Shown here piece after piece: positions 8,373-17,096 of a DNA stretch of 64,000 bases; positions within the stretch are counted from its first letter, which is position 1, and every line of letters begins with the position of its first letter. The position numbers and the translations under genes were made by a program. The stretch is taken from positions 4,100,501 to 4,164,500 of the forward strand of contig NZ_CP015093.1 in the NCBI RefSeq assembly GCF_001975705.1, written 5' to 3'. Origin of the DNA: Salipiger abyssi. GTDB taxonomy: Bacteria > Pseudomonadota > Alphaproteobacteria > Rhodobacterales > Rhodobacteraceae. The notes beneath the pieces are model-generated. The model was not told the DNA's origin and did no database searches. It saw only the letters and a list, made by a program, of their open reading frames with translations.

Positions 8373-8960
8373 TCAGAGCCGAGGCGGTTCCGAGATGCGC
8401 GGGGAAATCACCTCGCGCTCGGTGACGATGAGGTCGAGCGGCTGGTCGTAGGGATCGAAGGGCAGCGCCTCGGCCTCCTGCGCCGCATAGGCAAAGCCGA
8501 TGGCCAGCGCCGCGCCCTGCCCGCGCAGCAGCGCCAGCGTGCGGTCGTAGAAGCCGCCGCCATAGCCCAGACGCCCGCCGGCGCGGGTGAAGGCGACCAG
8601 CGGCACGATCAGGATCTCGGGCGTGACATAGACCGGCGCGGCGGGAATGCGCGCGCCGAAGGGGCCGTCGACCAGCGGCATATCGGGCTCCCAGAGGGCA
8701 AAGCGCAGCGGCTCGCCCGGTCCGGTGATGACCGGCACCGAGACCGGGCCATAGGCGCAGGCCTCGGCCATGGCGGGCAGCGGGTCGATCTCGGTGCGGA
8801 TCGGCATATAGCCCGCCAGCGACACGCCGCGATGGCCCGCCAGCAGCTCCGAGAGCCGCCCCGCGCCGGTGCCGGGATCGGCGGCATGGGCCTCTTTGCG
8901 CCGGGCGAAACCCGCCTTGCGGGCCGCCTGTTTGGCCCCGGCCAGCGGATCGGCGCTCAC
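8373..8960 (-). CDS. 5-formyltetrahydrofolate cyclo-ligase
   Basis: 195 residues, normal for the family. The enzyme converts 5-formyl-THF to 5,10-methenyl-THF with ATP, returning an inhibitory folate to the one-carbon pool. The C-terminal signature is clear: VPLVAFTRAGGRLGYGGGFYDRTLA, preceded by PEILIVPL and followed by FAYAAQE. The N-terminal ATP site region RKAGFARRKEAH is basic. The start is GTG, which overlaps the mgtE stop as GTGA, so the two genes are translationally coupled. A metabolic reason for coupling to a magnesium channel is not obvious, although the ligase needs Mg-ATP. Confidence 0.92.
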   Translation of the reverse strand: MSADPLAGAKQAARKAGFARRKEAHAADPGTGAGRLSELLAGHRGVSLAGYMPIRTEIDPLPAMAEACAYGPVSVPVITGPGEPLRFALWEPDMPLVDGPFGARIPAAPVYVTPEILIVPLVAFTRAGGRLGYGGGFYDRTLALLRGQGAALAIGFAYAAQEAEALPFDPYDQPLDLIVTEREVISPRISEPPRL

Positions 8961-10354
8961 AGCAGCACCAGCACGGCGAGGCCGAGGAAGGCGAAGAAGC
9001 CCACCACATCGGTCACCGTGGTCACGAAGGCGCCGGAAGCCAGCGCCGGGTCGACCTTGAGCCGCTCCAGCACCACCGGGATGACGATGCCGGCGAGCCC
9101 CGCCACCACGAGGTTGATCACCATCGCCGCCGCGATCACGCCGCCGAGCTGCGCCGAGCCGAACCAGAACAGCCCCACCAGACCCATCACCAGCGCAAAG
9201 ACCAGCCCGTTGACCAGCCCCACCATGACCTCGCGGCGGATCACCCGCCAGACGTTGGAGCCGGTGAGGTCCTTTGTGGCCAGCGCCCGCACCGCCACGG
9301 TCAGCGCCTGGGTGCCGGCATTGCCACCCATCGAGGCGACGATGGGCATCAGCACCGCCAGCGCCACGACCTGCGCGATCGCGGTCTCGAACTGGGCGAT
9401 GACCAGCGAGGCCAGCACCGCCGTCAGCAGGTTCACCGCCAGCCAGGGAAAGCGCTGTTTGGTGGTCTCCAGCACCGTATCCGAAAGCCGGCTTTCCTCG
9501 CCGACGCCGGCGAGGCGCAGGATGTCTTCCTCGTGCTCCTCGTCGAGCACCGCCATGGCGTCGTCGATGGTGATCACGCCCACCAGCCGCTCGTTCTCGT
9601 CCACCACCGGCGCCGAGATCAGGTGATACTGGTTGAAGGCATAGGCCACCTCGCCCTCGTCGCGGGTCACCGGGATGACGTGGAAGGTTTCCGAGATCAG
9701 CGAGCGCAGCAGCACCTCGCGGCGCGAGGCCATCAGCCGGCCGAGCGTGACATTGCCCACCGGGCGCAGCTTGGGATCGACCAGCACGATGTGATAGAAC
9801 TGCTCGGGCAGATCCTCGGTGTTGCGCAGATAGTCGATGGCCTCGCCCACGTTCCAGTGTTCGGGCGCCATCACCACCTCGCGCTGCATCAGGCGGCCGG
9901 CGGAGAATTCCGGATAGGTCAGCGATTTCTCGACGGCGACCCGGTCGCTGTTGTCCAGAACCTCAAGAATCGCTTCCTGCTGGGCCTCGTCGAGATCTTC
10001 GAGCAGGTCGACCACATCGTCGGATTCCAGCTCGCGCACCGCCTCGGCCAGAACCTCCGGGTGCAGCGCGTTGATCACCTCCTCGCGGATCGATTCGTCG
10101 AGCTCGGACAGGATATCGCCGTCGAATTCCTTGCCGTAGAGCTTGATCAGACGCATCCGGTCGAAGGCGTTGATCTGCTCCAGAAGGTCGGCGATGTCGG
10201 CGGCGTGCAGCGGCTCCATCAGCGCCACGAGCTTTTCGCGGTCGCCGATATCCACCGCGTAGAGGATCGCCGCCACATCCTTGCGCTGAAGGCTGTAGGC
10301 GTCGTCTTCGTCGCGCTCTTCGTCCGGGACGGCCTGTTCGGTCTCTTCGGTCAT
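8957..10354 (-). CDS. mgtE: MgtE magnesium transporter
   Basis: 465 residues. MgtE is a homodimeric Mg2+ channel of the inner membrane gated by its own cytosolic domains. Domain order: acidic N-terminal helical domain (about 20-140), paired CBS domains (about 150-270, with HIVLVDPKLRPVG and ISAPVVDENERLVGVITIDDAM), a plug helix, then a five-helix channel from about 305. The signature GGNAGTQ is at 343-349. Start ATG 10354 follows GGAG at about 7 bases; the same frame stays open far upstream but that part is Arg/Pro-rich and not family-like. It is the first gene of a pair with the folate ligase. Confidence 0.96.
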   Translation of the reverse strand: MTEETEQAVPDEERDEDDAYSLQRKDVAAILYAVDIGDREKLVALMEPLHAADIADLLEQINAFDRMRLIKLYGKEFDGDILSELDESIREEVINALHPEVLAEAVRELESDDVVDLLEDLDEAQQEAILEVLDNSDRVAVEKSLTYPEFSAGRLMQREVVMAPEHWNVGEAIDYLRNTEDLPEQFYHIVLVDPKLRPVGNVTLGRLMASRREVLLRSLISETFHVIPVTRDEGEVAYAFNQYHLISAPVVDENERLVGVITIDDAMAVLDEEHEEDILRLAGVGEESRLSDTVLETTKQRFPWLAVNLLTAVLASLVIAQFETAIAQVVALAVLMPIVASMGGNAGTQALTVAVRALATKDLTGSNVWRVIRREVMVGLVNGLVFALVMGLVGLFWFGSAQLGGVIAAAMVINLVVAGLAGIVIPVVLERLKVDPALASGAFVTTVTDVVGFFAFLGLAVLVLL

Positions 10355-10473
10355 CGCTGCTCCGCTGCCTGCCGTTTGGCCAAAGCTTAGGATATCGCGG
10401 CGCCGAGCAACAGGGCGCATTGCGCTCGGGCGCACCGCCCGCCACAGTGTGTTGCGCCGGACAAGGGGGACGC

Positions 10474-11757
10474 ATGGCAAGGCTGCATCTTGGACAGATC
10501 CTGAGCTTCGACGGCTCGCCCTTCGAGGAGGGCCACGATGCCGTCTGGCATGAGCGCCATGGCGGCATGGTGGTCGAGGGCGGCAGGATCCTCGCGCTCG
10601 GGCCGGCGGAGGCGATGCGCGCCGCCCATCCCGGCGCCACGGTGGTGGATCATGGCGACGGGCTGCTGCTGCCCGGCTTTGTCGACGCGCATGCGCATTA
10701 CCCGCAGACCGGCATGATCGCGAGCTGGGGCAAGCGGCTGATCGACTGGCTGAACCATTACACCTTCCCCGAGGAGATGCGCTTTGCCGATCCCGCCTAT
10801 GCGCGCGAGGTGGCGGGGCGCTATCTCGACCTGCTGCTGGCGCATGGCACCACCTCGGTCTGTTCCTATTGCACGATCCATCCCGGCTCGGTCGATGCGC
10901 TTTTCGAAGCCGCCGAGGCGCGCGGCATGCGGATCTTTGCCGGCAAGACCTGCATGGACCGCGACACCGCGCCCGAGGGGCTGCGTGACACCGCGCAATC
11001 GGCCTATGACGACAGCAAGGCGCTGCTGGCACGCTGGCACGGGGTTGGCCGCGCGTCCTACGTGATCACGCCGCGCTTTTCGCCGACCTCCACCGTGGCA
11101 CAGCTCGAGGCGCTGGGGGCGCTCTGGGCGGAGCATCCGGATTGCCTGATGCAGACGCATCTGTCTGAGCAGACCGACGAAATCGCCTGGGTGAAATCGC
11201 TCTACCCGGAGGCGCGCGATTATCTCGACACCTATGAACGCTACGGGCTGCTGGGCGCAGGCGGGCTCTACGGGCACGCGATCCATCTGGAGCCGCGCGA
11301 GCGCGACCGGCTGCGCGAGACGGGCGCGGCGCTGGTGCATTGCCCGACCTCGAACACCTTCATCGGCTCGGGCCTCTTCGACATGGAGGGGCTGACGCGC
11401 GAGGGCCAGGTGGTGGGGCTCGCCACGGATACCGGCGGCGGGTCGAGCTTTTCCATGCTGCGCACCATGGCGGCGGCCTATGAGATCGCGCAGTTGCGCC
11501 ACCGGCCTTTGCATGCCTCGGAGCTCATCTGGCTGGCCACGCAGGGCTCGGCCCGGGCGCTGCATGTCGCGGACCGGATCGGCAACCTGGCGCCCGGGAT
11601 GGAGGCGGATTTCATCGTGCTCGATCTGGCGTCGACCCCGGCCATCGCGCAGCGCAGCGCCCGGGCCGGGGATATCTGGGAGGCGCTGTTTCCGACCATC
11701 ATGATGGGCGACGACCGCGCCATCGCCGAGACCTGGGTGGCCGGCACGCGGGTGTGA
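10474..11757 (+). CDS. guaD: Guanine deaminase
   Basis: 427 residues of the amidohydrolase superfamily. It deaminates guanine to xanthine and ammonia in purine salvage. Metal-binding motifs appear in order: PGFVDAHAHYPQTG (His72, His74), then TPRFSPTS, QTHLSEQ, YGHAIHL and ATDTGGGSSFSML, all typical of GuaD. MARLHLGQIL is the start because AGGGGGA lies 4 to 5 bases before its ATG; an in-frame ATG 18 codons upstream lacks this. A second deaminase, predicted to act on 8-oxoguanine, is encoded 1.3 kb downstream on the other strand. Confidence 0.94.
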   Translation: MARLHLGQILSFDGSPFEEGHDAVWHERHGGMVVEGGRILALGPAEAMRAAHPGATVVDHGDGLLLPGFVDAHAHYPQTGMIASWGKRLIDWLNHYTFPEEMRFADPAYAREVAGRYLDLLLAHGTTSVCSYCTIHPGSVDALFEAAEARGMRIFAGKTCMDRDTAPEGLRDTAQSAYDDSKALLARWHGVGRASYVITPRFSPTSTVAQLEALGALWAEHPDCLMQTHLSEQTDEIAWVKSLYPEARDYLDTYERYGLLGAGGLYGHAIHLEPRERDRLRETGAALVHCPTSNTFIGSGLFDMEGLTREGQVVGLATDTGGGSSFSMLRTMAAAYEIAQLRHRPLHASELIWLATQGSARALHVADRIGNLAPGMEADFIVLDLASTPAIAQRSARAGDIWEALFPTIMMGDDRAIAETWVAGTRV

Positions 11758-11976
11758 ATGCCGGGTTGTGACGGTGTGCCCGCCCTGCGGTTGAGCGTTG
11801 CGCCGGCGCGGAATCAAGGCGCACCGCGCCGCCGCGCCATCGCCGGCCCGTCCCCCGGGCTGGCGATTTGGTGACGTCAACGCCGCATGTCGAGGTCTTT
11901 CGGATTTGGCCGGGGTAAATCGAGAGGTTCTCAAGGCAGGTCGCCAACCCACGGGCCGGCGATGGCGCGGCTTACC

Positions 11977-12002
11977 GCAGGGCGGGCAAATCTGCCCACC
12001 GC
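11977..12002. repeat. REP-like hairpin GGGCGGGCAA...TGCCCACC
   Basis: An imperfect stem GCGGGCA (11982-11988) with TGCCCAC (11993-11999) and a 4-base loop, located between the convergent ends of guaD and the CAP-domain gene. It closely resembles 14532-14549 and is related to 57753-57773 and 59776-59795. Confidence 0.5.
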
Positions 12003-12011
12003 ATCCGCGCC

Positions 12012-12563
12012 CTATCTCCGGCGCGCAACCAGCAGCACCCAATATTGCCCGGACCTCCCAATGCCGTAGTCGGTGACCTCGCGCAGGCGCAACGTCTTGC
12101 GGTGCGAGGGCGACTCGTCCCAGCCCTCCAGCACCGTGGCAAAGCCGCGCGCCGTCCAGCCGGCGTTTTCCGCCACCCGCGCTGCGTCATAGCCCTGCGC
12201 GCGCACCCGGTCGAGGATCGAACTGCCATCCGAGCCCACATGCCCCACCATACCGGTGCGTGCCATGTCGCTTGCATGAGCCTCGGCGGCGGCGACGAGC
12301 TGCGGCGTGCGCGACAGGCGCGGCAGCCCATGCGCCGCGCGATAGTCGTTGACCGCACGGTCCGGATCGACCGGCGCGTCCGGCGACCCGCCGAGCTCAC
12401 CGTATTTGTAATAGAGCGGCGTGCCATCAGCGGCGGCGGCTGTCTGCGCCGGCGCCGCCACCCCCTGCCCGTCCTCGCGCAGATCGATCTCCGCACAGGC
12501 GGCCAGACCGAGACAGAGCAGCGGCAAGGCGCCTTTCAGAGCGAACCCCGGCAGGCCGCTCAT
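12012..12563 (-). CDS. CAP-domain lipoprotein (second of pair)
   Basis: 183 residues. A hydrophobic leader ends in the lipobox LAAC at about residues 20-23, so the protein is probably lipid-anchored. The CAP/SCP domain follows: VNDYRAAHGLPRLSRTPQL, AEAHASDMARTGMVGHVGSDGSS, RVRAQGYDAARVAEN and GWDESPSHRKTL, with the family's His in MVGHVGS and SPSHRK. CAP proteins bind ligands or act in envelope processes, but their bacterial activity is unclear. The ATG overlaps the stop of the upstream CAP gene as ATGA. Sequence similarity in the domain to that neighbour is plain, so the pair likely arose by duplication. Confidence 0.88.
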   Translation of the reverse strand: MSGLPGFALKGALPLLCLGLAACAEIDLREDGQGVAAPAQTAAAADGTPLYYKYGELGGSPDAPVDPDRAVNDYRAAHGLPRLSRTPQLVAAAEAHASDMARTGMVGHVGSDGSSILDRVRAQGYDAARVAENAGWTARGFATVLEGWDESPSHRKTLRLREVTDYGIGRSGQYWVLLVARRR

Positions 12564-13027
12564 CGCGGCCGACCGACCACCAGCGCCCAGTAGTCGCCGG
12601 ACTGTGCCAGCCCGTATTGCGTCACATCCCGCAGCAGCATGTTCTTGCGGTGCGGCGGCGAAGCGATCCACAGCTCCATCACACGGTCGGCGCCACGTCC
12701 GGTCTCGGCGATGTTCTCGGCCACCCGGCGAAAGCGATAGCCCTGCCGCTTCACCCTGTCGCCGACGCTGCTGCCGTCCGAGCCGGTATGGGTCATATCG
12801 CCCATGCGCGCCATATCCCGCGCATGCGCCTCCGCGGCGCGCTGCAAGGCCGCCGAGCGGGTCAGCCCGGGCAGCCCGTTGGCGGCGCGATAGGCGTTCA
12901 GTGAGGGTGTCGCGGCCTGCACCGCCGCCCCCTGGCTCGCCACCGCCGTCGGCGTCGGCGCCTGTTCCGGCACCGCCGACATGCAGCCGGAGACCAGCAC
13001 GGCCAGCCCGATCAGTACTCCTCGCAT
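12560..13027 (-). CDS. CAP-domain lipoprotein (first of pair)
   Basis: 155 residues from MRGVLIGLAVLVSGC, a short signal peptide with lipobox VSGC. The CAP domain runs from about residue 35: LNAYRAANGLPGLTR, AEAHARDMARMGDMTHTGSDGSS, VAENIAETGRG and LWIASPPHRKNML. The ATG at 13027 has AAGAGG about 9 bases before it; in-frame ATGs at 13036, 13048 and 13066 lie within a short tandem duplication and are alternatives. The 46-base gap after the 8-oxoguanine deaminase suggests an operon of deaminase and two CAP lipoproteins, although no biochemical link is known to me. Confidence 0.86.
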   Translation of the reverse strand: MRGVLIGLAVLVSGCMSAVPEQAPTPTAVASQGAAVQAATPSLNAYRAANGLPGLTRSAALQRAAEAHARDMARMGDMTHTGSDGSSVGDRVKRQGYRFRRVAENIAETGRGADRVMELWIASPPHRKNMLLRDVTQYGLAQSGDYWALVVGRPR

Positions 13028-13037
13028 GGCGCTCATC

Positions 13038-13071
13038 CTCTTTACCATGTTCCCTCTCTTTACCATGTTCC
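13038..13071 (-). repeat. Tandem duplication of a ribosome-site/start-codon unit
   Basis: A 16-base unit that reads GGAACATGGTAAAGAG on the minus strand occurs twice (13056-13071, then 13038-13053) with an 18-base period. Each copy carries an ATG and an AAAGAG purine tract in the frame of the CAP gene, giving stacked possible initiation sites. Confidence 0.7.
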
Positions 13072-13073
13072 GT

Positions 13074-14408
13074 TCAAACCACGAGCGCGCGGGCCAGCGC
13101 CTCCTGCCGCGCCAGCGTCGCGCCAAGATCAATCGTCATGAGCCGCCCGTCGCGCACCACCTGCCGCCCCTCGACAAAGAGATGCCGCACCCGCTGCGGG
13201 CCGGCCAGCAGCAGCGCCGCCTTGTCCCAGCTGCCGGCACTGTCAATGCCGGTGACATCCCAAAGCGCCAGATCGGCGCGCTTGCCAGGCGCGATATGGC
13301 CGCAATCGTGGCGGCCCAGCACCTCGGCGCCGCCGCGCGTGGCAAGCCGCAGCGCCTCGCGCGCGCTCATTGCATCGGCGCCGCGCGTCACCCGCTGCAA
13401 CAGCATCGCCTGGCGCGCCTCGGCCATCAGGTTCGAGCTGTCATTGCTGGCCGACCCGTCGACCCCCAGCCCCACCGGCACGCCCGCATCCACCATCGCC
13501 CGCACCGGCGCGATGCCCGAGCCGAGCCGGCAGTTCGAACAGGGGCAATGCGCCACCCCGGTTCGGGATTGTGCAAAAAGATCAATCTCCTGCCCGTCGA
13601 GCTTCACGCAGTGCGCGTGCCAGACATCGGGGCCGGTCCAGCCAAGCTCCTCGGCATATTGCCCGGGCCGGCAACCGAACTGCGCCTCGGAATAGGCGAT
13701 GTCCTCATCGTTCTCGGCCAGATGGGTGTGCAGCATCACCCCCTTGTCGCGCGCCAGAAGCGCCGCGTCGCGCATCAGCTCACGGCTCACCGAGAAGGGC
13801 GAACAGGGCGCAACGCCGACACGGATCATGGCGCCCTCGGACGGGTCGTGAAAGGCGTCGATGACGCGGATGCAATCGTCAAGGATCGCCGCCTCATCCT
13901 CCACCAGCGCATCCGGCGGCAGGCCTCCCTCGCTCTCGCCAATGCTCATCGCGCCGCGTGTGGCGTGAAAGCGCAGCCCGATCTCCAGCGCCGCGTCGAT
14001 CGTGTCGTCGAGTCGCGCGCCGTTGGGGTAGAGGTAGAGATGGTCCGAGGTCAGCGTACAGCCGGAAAGCGCCAGCTCGGCCAGCCCGGTCAGCGCCGAG
14101 ATCCGCATCTCCTCCGGCCCGAACCGCGCCCAGATCGGGTACAGCGTCTGGAGCCAGCCGAAGAGCAGCGCATCCTGCCCACCGGGCACCGCGCGGGTCA
14201 GCGTCTGGTAAAGATGGTGATGGGTATTCACCAGCCCCGGGGTCACGACGCAGCCGCCCGCTTCGACGATCTCGCCCTGCGTCGCCAGCCCCTGCCCGAT
14301 CTCCGCGATCAAGCCGCCGCGTATCAGGATATCGGCGCCAGCCAGTTCGCGGCCTTCATCGTCCATGGTCAGCACGCTATGGGCGTTGCGGATCAGGATT
14401 TCCGGCAT
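13074..14408 (-). CDS. 8-oxoguanine deaminase
   Basis: 444 residues, amidohydrolase superfamily. The family converts 8-oxoguanine to uric acid and ammonia, a clean-up of oxidised purine. Evidence: NTHHHLYQTLTRAVP with the HHH motif at 63-65, FGWLQTLYPIW, SDHLYLYPNGARL, VAPCSPFSVS, LHTHLAENDEDI, WHAHCVKLDG, and GLGVDGSASNDSSNL near residue 310, the last typical of the 8-oxoguanine/hydroxyatrazine-type branch. The ATG at 14408 has GGAG at 9 bases. A related deaminase acting on other triazine or purine substrates is the alternative. Confidence 0.9.
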   Translation of the reverse strand: MPEILIRNAHSVLTMDDEGRELAGADILIRGGLIAEIGQGLATQGEIVEAGGCVVTPGLVNTHHHLYQTLTRAVPGGQDALLFGWLQTLYPIWARFGPEEMRISALTGLAELALSGCTLTSDHLYLYPNGARLDDTIDAALEIGLRFHATRGAMSIGESEGGLPPDALVEDEAAILDDCIRVIDAFHDPSEGAMIRVGVAPCSPFSVSRELMRDAALLARDKGVMLHTHLAENDEDIAYSEAQFGCRPGQYAEELGWTGPDVWHAHCVKLDGQEIDLFAQSRTGVAHCPCSNCRLGSGIAPVRAMVDAGVPVGLGVDGSASNDSSNLMAEARQAMLLQRVTRGADAMSAREALRLATRGGAEVLGRHDCGHIAPGKRADLALWDVTGIDSAGSWDKAALLLAGPQRVRHLFVEGRQVVRDGRLMTIDLGATLARQEALARALVV

Positions 14409-14531
14409 AGCAAGGGCTCCGTTGACGTCGTCGTCAGCGTGACCGCTCGGGCCACGAAAGGAAAGCCCCGGAGGCTGCACATGGCAGCGAAAATCGCCCC
14501 ATTGCCCGGCAGATGACAAACCCCGCATGGG

Positions 14532-14549
14532 GCGGGCAATCCTGCCCGC
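14532..14549. repeat. REP-like hairpin after hisN-type gene
   Basis: Perfect stem GCGGGCA (14532-14538) with TGCCCGC (14543-14549) and a 4-base ATCC loop, just past the stop of the phosphatase gene. A shorter CCCC/GGGG stem lies beside it. There is no T tract, so it looks like a REP element and not an intrinsic terminator. Confidence 0.5.
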
Positions 14550-14555
14550 TGCGTG

Positions 14556-15359
14556 TCAGGTGCCGTTGAGCACCGCGAGCGCCTCTGCGTGCAGCTCGGC
14601 ATTCGCCGCCGCCAGCGCCCGCCCGCCCTCATGGACAGGCCCGCCCTCCCAGTTGGTGACGATGCCGCCCGCCGCCTCGATCACCGCAATCGGTGCCTGG
14701 ATGTCATAGGCGTGCAGCCCCGCCTCGATCACCAGATCGATCTGCCCCGCCGCAAGCAGTGCATAGGCGTAGCAATCCATGCCGTAGCGGGTCAGCCGCG
14801 CCCGGTCGCGCACCCGTTCGAAGGCCAGCCGGTCGGCCTTTGTGCCGACTTCGGGAAAGGTGGTGAAGAGGATCGCCTGATCGAGCCCGCGCGGCGCGCG
14901 GGTGGCGAGCGCAGAGGCGCCCATCGGCCCGGTCATCTCGGCCCGCCCGAGCCCGCCGCAAAACCGCTCGCCGGTATAGGGCTGGTCGATGATGCCGAGG
15001 CGTGGGCCGGTCTCGTCCGAAAGCGCGGCCAGCACGCCCCATGTGGGAGTGCCGCTGAGAAAGCCGCGCGTGCCGTCGATCGGGTCGAGCACCCAGGTCA
15101 GCCCGCTGCTGCCGCTGCTGGTGCCCAGCTCTTCGCCAAGGATCCCGTCCTGCGGGCGACGCTGCGCCAGCACCGCGCGCATGGCGGCCTCGGCGGCGCG
15201 GTCGGCGACGGTGACCGGGTCGAACCCGCCTTCAAGCTTGTTTACGGCATTCAGAGTGCGGGAGCGGAAATGCGGGAGGATCGCCGCACGCGCTGCATCC
15301 GTCAGCGCATGCGCCGTGTCCCAAAGCTCGTTTGCCAGCTCTGTCGAGATTTCTGCCAT
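14556..15359 (-). CDS. hisN: Inositol-monophosphatase-family phosphatase, HisN-type
   Basis: 267 residues. Metal-binding motifs of the family are visible: GEELG (75-79), LDPIDGTRGF (91-100) and YDIQAPIAVIEAAGG near the C-terminus. HisN-type members dephosphorylate histidinol phosphate in histidine synthesis; close relatives act on inositol phosphate or PAP, so the substrate call is only probable. IDGTRGFLSGTPTWG and the GLGRAEMTG loop fit the HisN-like group. The ATG at 15359 has GGAG at 9 bases. The gene is upstream of the 8-oxoguanine deaminase on the same strand, with 147 bases and a hairpin between. Confidence 0.83.
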   Translation of the reverse strand: MAEISTELANELWDTAHALTDAARAAILPHFRSRTLNAVNKLEGGFDPVTVADRAAEAAMRAVLAQRRPQDGILGEELGTSSGSSGLTWVLDPIDGTRGFLSGTPTWGVLAALSDETGPRLGIIDQPYTGERFCGGLGRAEMTGPMGASALATRAPRGLDQAILFTTFPEVGTKADRLAFERVRDRARLTRYGMDCYAYALLAAGQIDLVIEAGLHAYDIQAPIAVIEAAGGIVTNWEGGPVHEGGRALAAANAELHAEALAVLNGT

Positions 15360-15414
15360 TACGCCCACTCCGCCTGTCGGTCCTCAGACCGCCTAGCGCA
15401 GCGGGGGCAGAGGC

Positions 15415-15804
15415 TCAAGCGACGTCGGAGAGGACCCGCGCCAGCTCGAACAGGCGGCGGCGCTGGTTTTCGGGGATCGCGTAGTAGGAGCGCACCAGGT
15501 CGAGTGCCTCCTTGTCGCCAAGGATATCGGCGGGCATCGCGGCGGCGGGTGCGGCGGGCGCATCCTCGACGGTCGCGTCATGCTCGTTTTCGAGCCCTTC
15601 GAAGAAGAAGCTCACCGGAACGTCGAGCGCATCGGCGATATCCCAGAGCCGGGAGGCGCTGACGCGGTTGGCGCCGGTTTCGTATTTCTGGATTTGCTGG
15701 AACTTGATCCCGACATGTTCGGCAAGCTGTTGCTGGGTCATCCCCACGAGCCATCGGCGGTGGCGGATGCGTTTGCCCACATGGACGTCGACGGGATGCG
15801 TCAT
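15415..15804 (-). CDS. XRE-family transcriptional regulator, PraR/PhrR-like
   Basis: 129 residues. The N-terminal helix-turn-helix (about 10-65) reads DVHVGKRIRHRRWLVGMTQQQ, then GIKFQQIQKYETGANRVSASRL and VSFFFEG, which is nearly the pattern of rhizobial PraR/PhrR-type regulators. A low-complexity Ala/Pro linker (78-92) leads to a short C-terminal region with RSYYAIPENQRRRLFELARVL. Such proteins are dimeric DNA-binding repressors, in rhizobia linked to quorum sensing or stress. It is transcribed divergently from the oxidoreductase gene across a 311-base AT-rich spacer. Confidence 0.87.
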   Translation of the reverse strand: MTHPVDVHVGKRIRHRRWLVGMTQQQLAEHVGIKFQQIQKYETGANRVSASRLWDIADALDVPVSFFFEGLENEHDATVEDAPAAPAAAMPADILGDKEALDLVRSYYAIPENQRRRLFELARVLSDVA

Positions 15805-16115
15805 CGGATGTTCCTTCTACCACACCCCGCGCAGGGGGCGACTATTTCTCCACGCGCCACGAAGCGCACTTTCTCCGAACGCGCGACCCACACGATCGAG
15901 AACCCGTTTTCCCGGCTGACGCGACGCTACATCGGGTTAACGAAGAAAATCAAGTAATTTGCGCCCCTAGCGATAAACAGGGTTAATTGCATGCACCTCG
16001 CGGTTGCAAAGGTTAAAAAATCGTTAGAAAATTTCGTCACAGCGGTGACATTTGACTTTTCGCGAGGCTAGAACGCAGATTGCTGCAATCGCCGGGAAAA
16101 CTGCCGAGGACTCCA
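15805..16115. promoter_or_regulatory. Divergent promoter region, 311 bases
   Basis: This spacer between the XRE regulator and the oxidoreductase holds no gene that I would support. Its right half is AT-rich. An inverted repeat GTCAC-AGCG-GTGAC lies at 16036-16049, directly before TTGACT at 16052-16057, which could be a -35 element for the plus-strand gene; no good -10 follows. A binding site for the neighbouring regulator is possible but unproven. Confidence 0.4.
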
Positions 16116-17081
16116 ATGCGCGCCCTTCATCTCACGTCACATGAGTCGCCCCCCGCCTTCACCGATCTGCCAGAGGAAACACCCGGGCCGGGACAGATCG
16201 GACTGCGCATCGCGGCCTGCGGACTGAACTTCGCAGACCTGCTGATGATCTCCGGCAAGTATCAGGACACCCCCGCCCTGCCCTTCACGCTCGGGCTGGA
16301 GGTGGCCGGCACCGTCGAGGGGCTGGGCGACGGCGTCACCGGGCTCGCGCCGGGCGACCGGGTGGCGGTCTATGGCGGCCAGGGCGGCCTTGCGGAATAT
16401 GGGGTTTTCGACGCCACGCGCGCGGTCAGGATGCCCGCCAGCATGACGCCGGAGGACGCGGCGGCCTTCCAGATCGCCTATGGCACCAGCCATCTGGCGC
16501 TGGACCATCGGGCGCGGCTGCAACCGGGCGAGACGCTGCTGGTGCTGGGCGCCGCCGGCGGCGTCGGGCTGACGGCGGTGGAGATCGGCAAGCTGATGGG
16601 CGCCACGGTGATCGCCTGCGCGCGCGGACCGGAAAAGCTCGAGATCGCGCGGCAGGCCGGGGCCGATCACCTGATCGACGCCAGAACCGACGATATCCGC
16701 GCGGCGGTGAAGGCGCTCGGCGGCGCGGATGTGGTCTATGATGCGGTGGGCGGCGCGCAGTTCGAAGCCGCCTTCCGCGCCTGCAAGCCCGAGGCGCGGC
16801 TGCTGAGCATCGGCTTTGCCAGCGGCGATGTGCCGCAGATCAAGGCCAACCACCTGATGGTCAAGAACCTCACCGTGATGGGGCTCTACTGGGGCGGCTA
16901 CCTGACCTTCGCCCCCGAGCTGCTGACCGGCTCGCTGGCGCAGCTCTTTGCCTGGTACGAAGAGGGCCGGATCAAGCCCCATATCAGCCATGTGCTGCCG
17001 CTCGCGCGCGCCGAAGAGGGGCTGGATCTGCTGCGCAACCGCAAATCCACCGGCAAGGTGGTGATCCGCATTCCCGAATAG
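16116..17081 (+). CDS. NADPH:quinone oxidoreductase family protein
   Basis: 321 residues of the medium-chain dehydrogenase/reductase superfamily, zinc-free quinone oxidoreductase branch. The N-terminal catalytic domain has CGLNFADLLMISGKY and PFTLGLEVAGTV; the Rossmann motif GAAGGVG is at 145-151, followed by VIACARGPEKLEIARQAGADHLID. No structural-zinc cysteine cluster is present. The family reduces quinones or enoyl substrates with NADPH in the cytosol. The ATG has GAGGA at 6 bases. An acryloyl- or crotonyl-type reductase role cannot be excluded. Confidence 0.9.
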   Translation: MRALHLTSHESPPAFTDLPEETPGPGQIGLRIAACGLNFADLLMISGKYQDTPALPFTLGLEVAGTVEGLGDGVTGLAPGDRVAVYGGQGGLAEYGVFDATRAVRMPASMTPEDAAAFQIAYGTSHLALDHRARLQPGETLLVLGAAGGVGLTAVEIGKLMGATVIACARGPEKLEIARQAGADHLIDARTDDIRAAVKALGGADVVYDAVGGAQFEAAFRACKPEARLLSIGFASGDVPQIKANHLMVKNLTVMGLYWGGYLTFAPELLTGSLAQLFAWYEEGRIKPHISHVLPLARAEEGLDLLRNRKSTGKVVIRIPE

Positions 17082-17096
17082 CCCGGCGCGCGCCGC

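Noticed and set aside
10355..11032. N-terminal extension of MgtE by more than 220 codons
   Set aside because: The extension overlaps guaD and is Arg/Ser/Pro-rich; the ribosome site GGAG is placed for the ATG at 10354.
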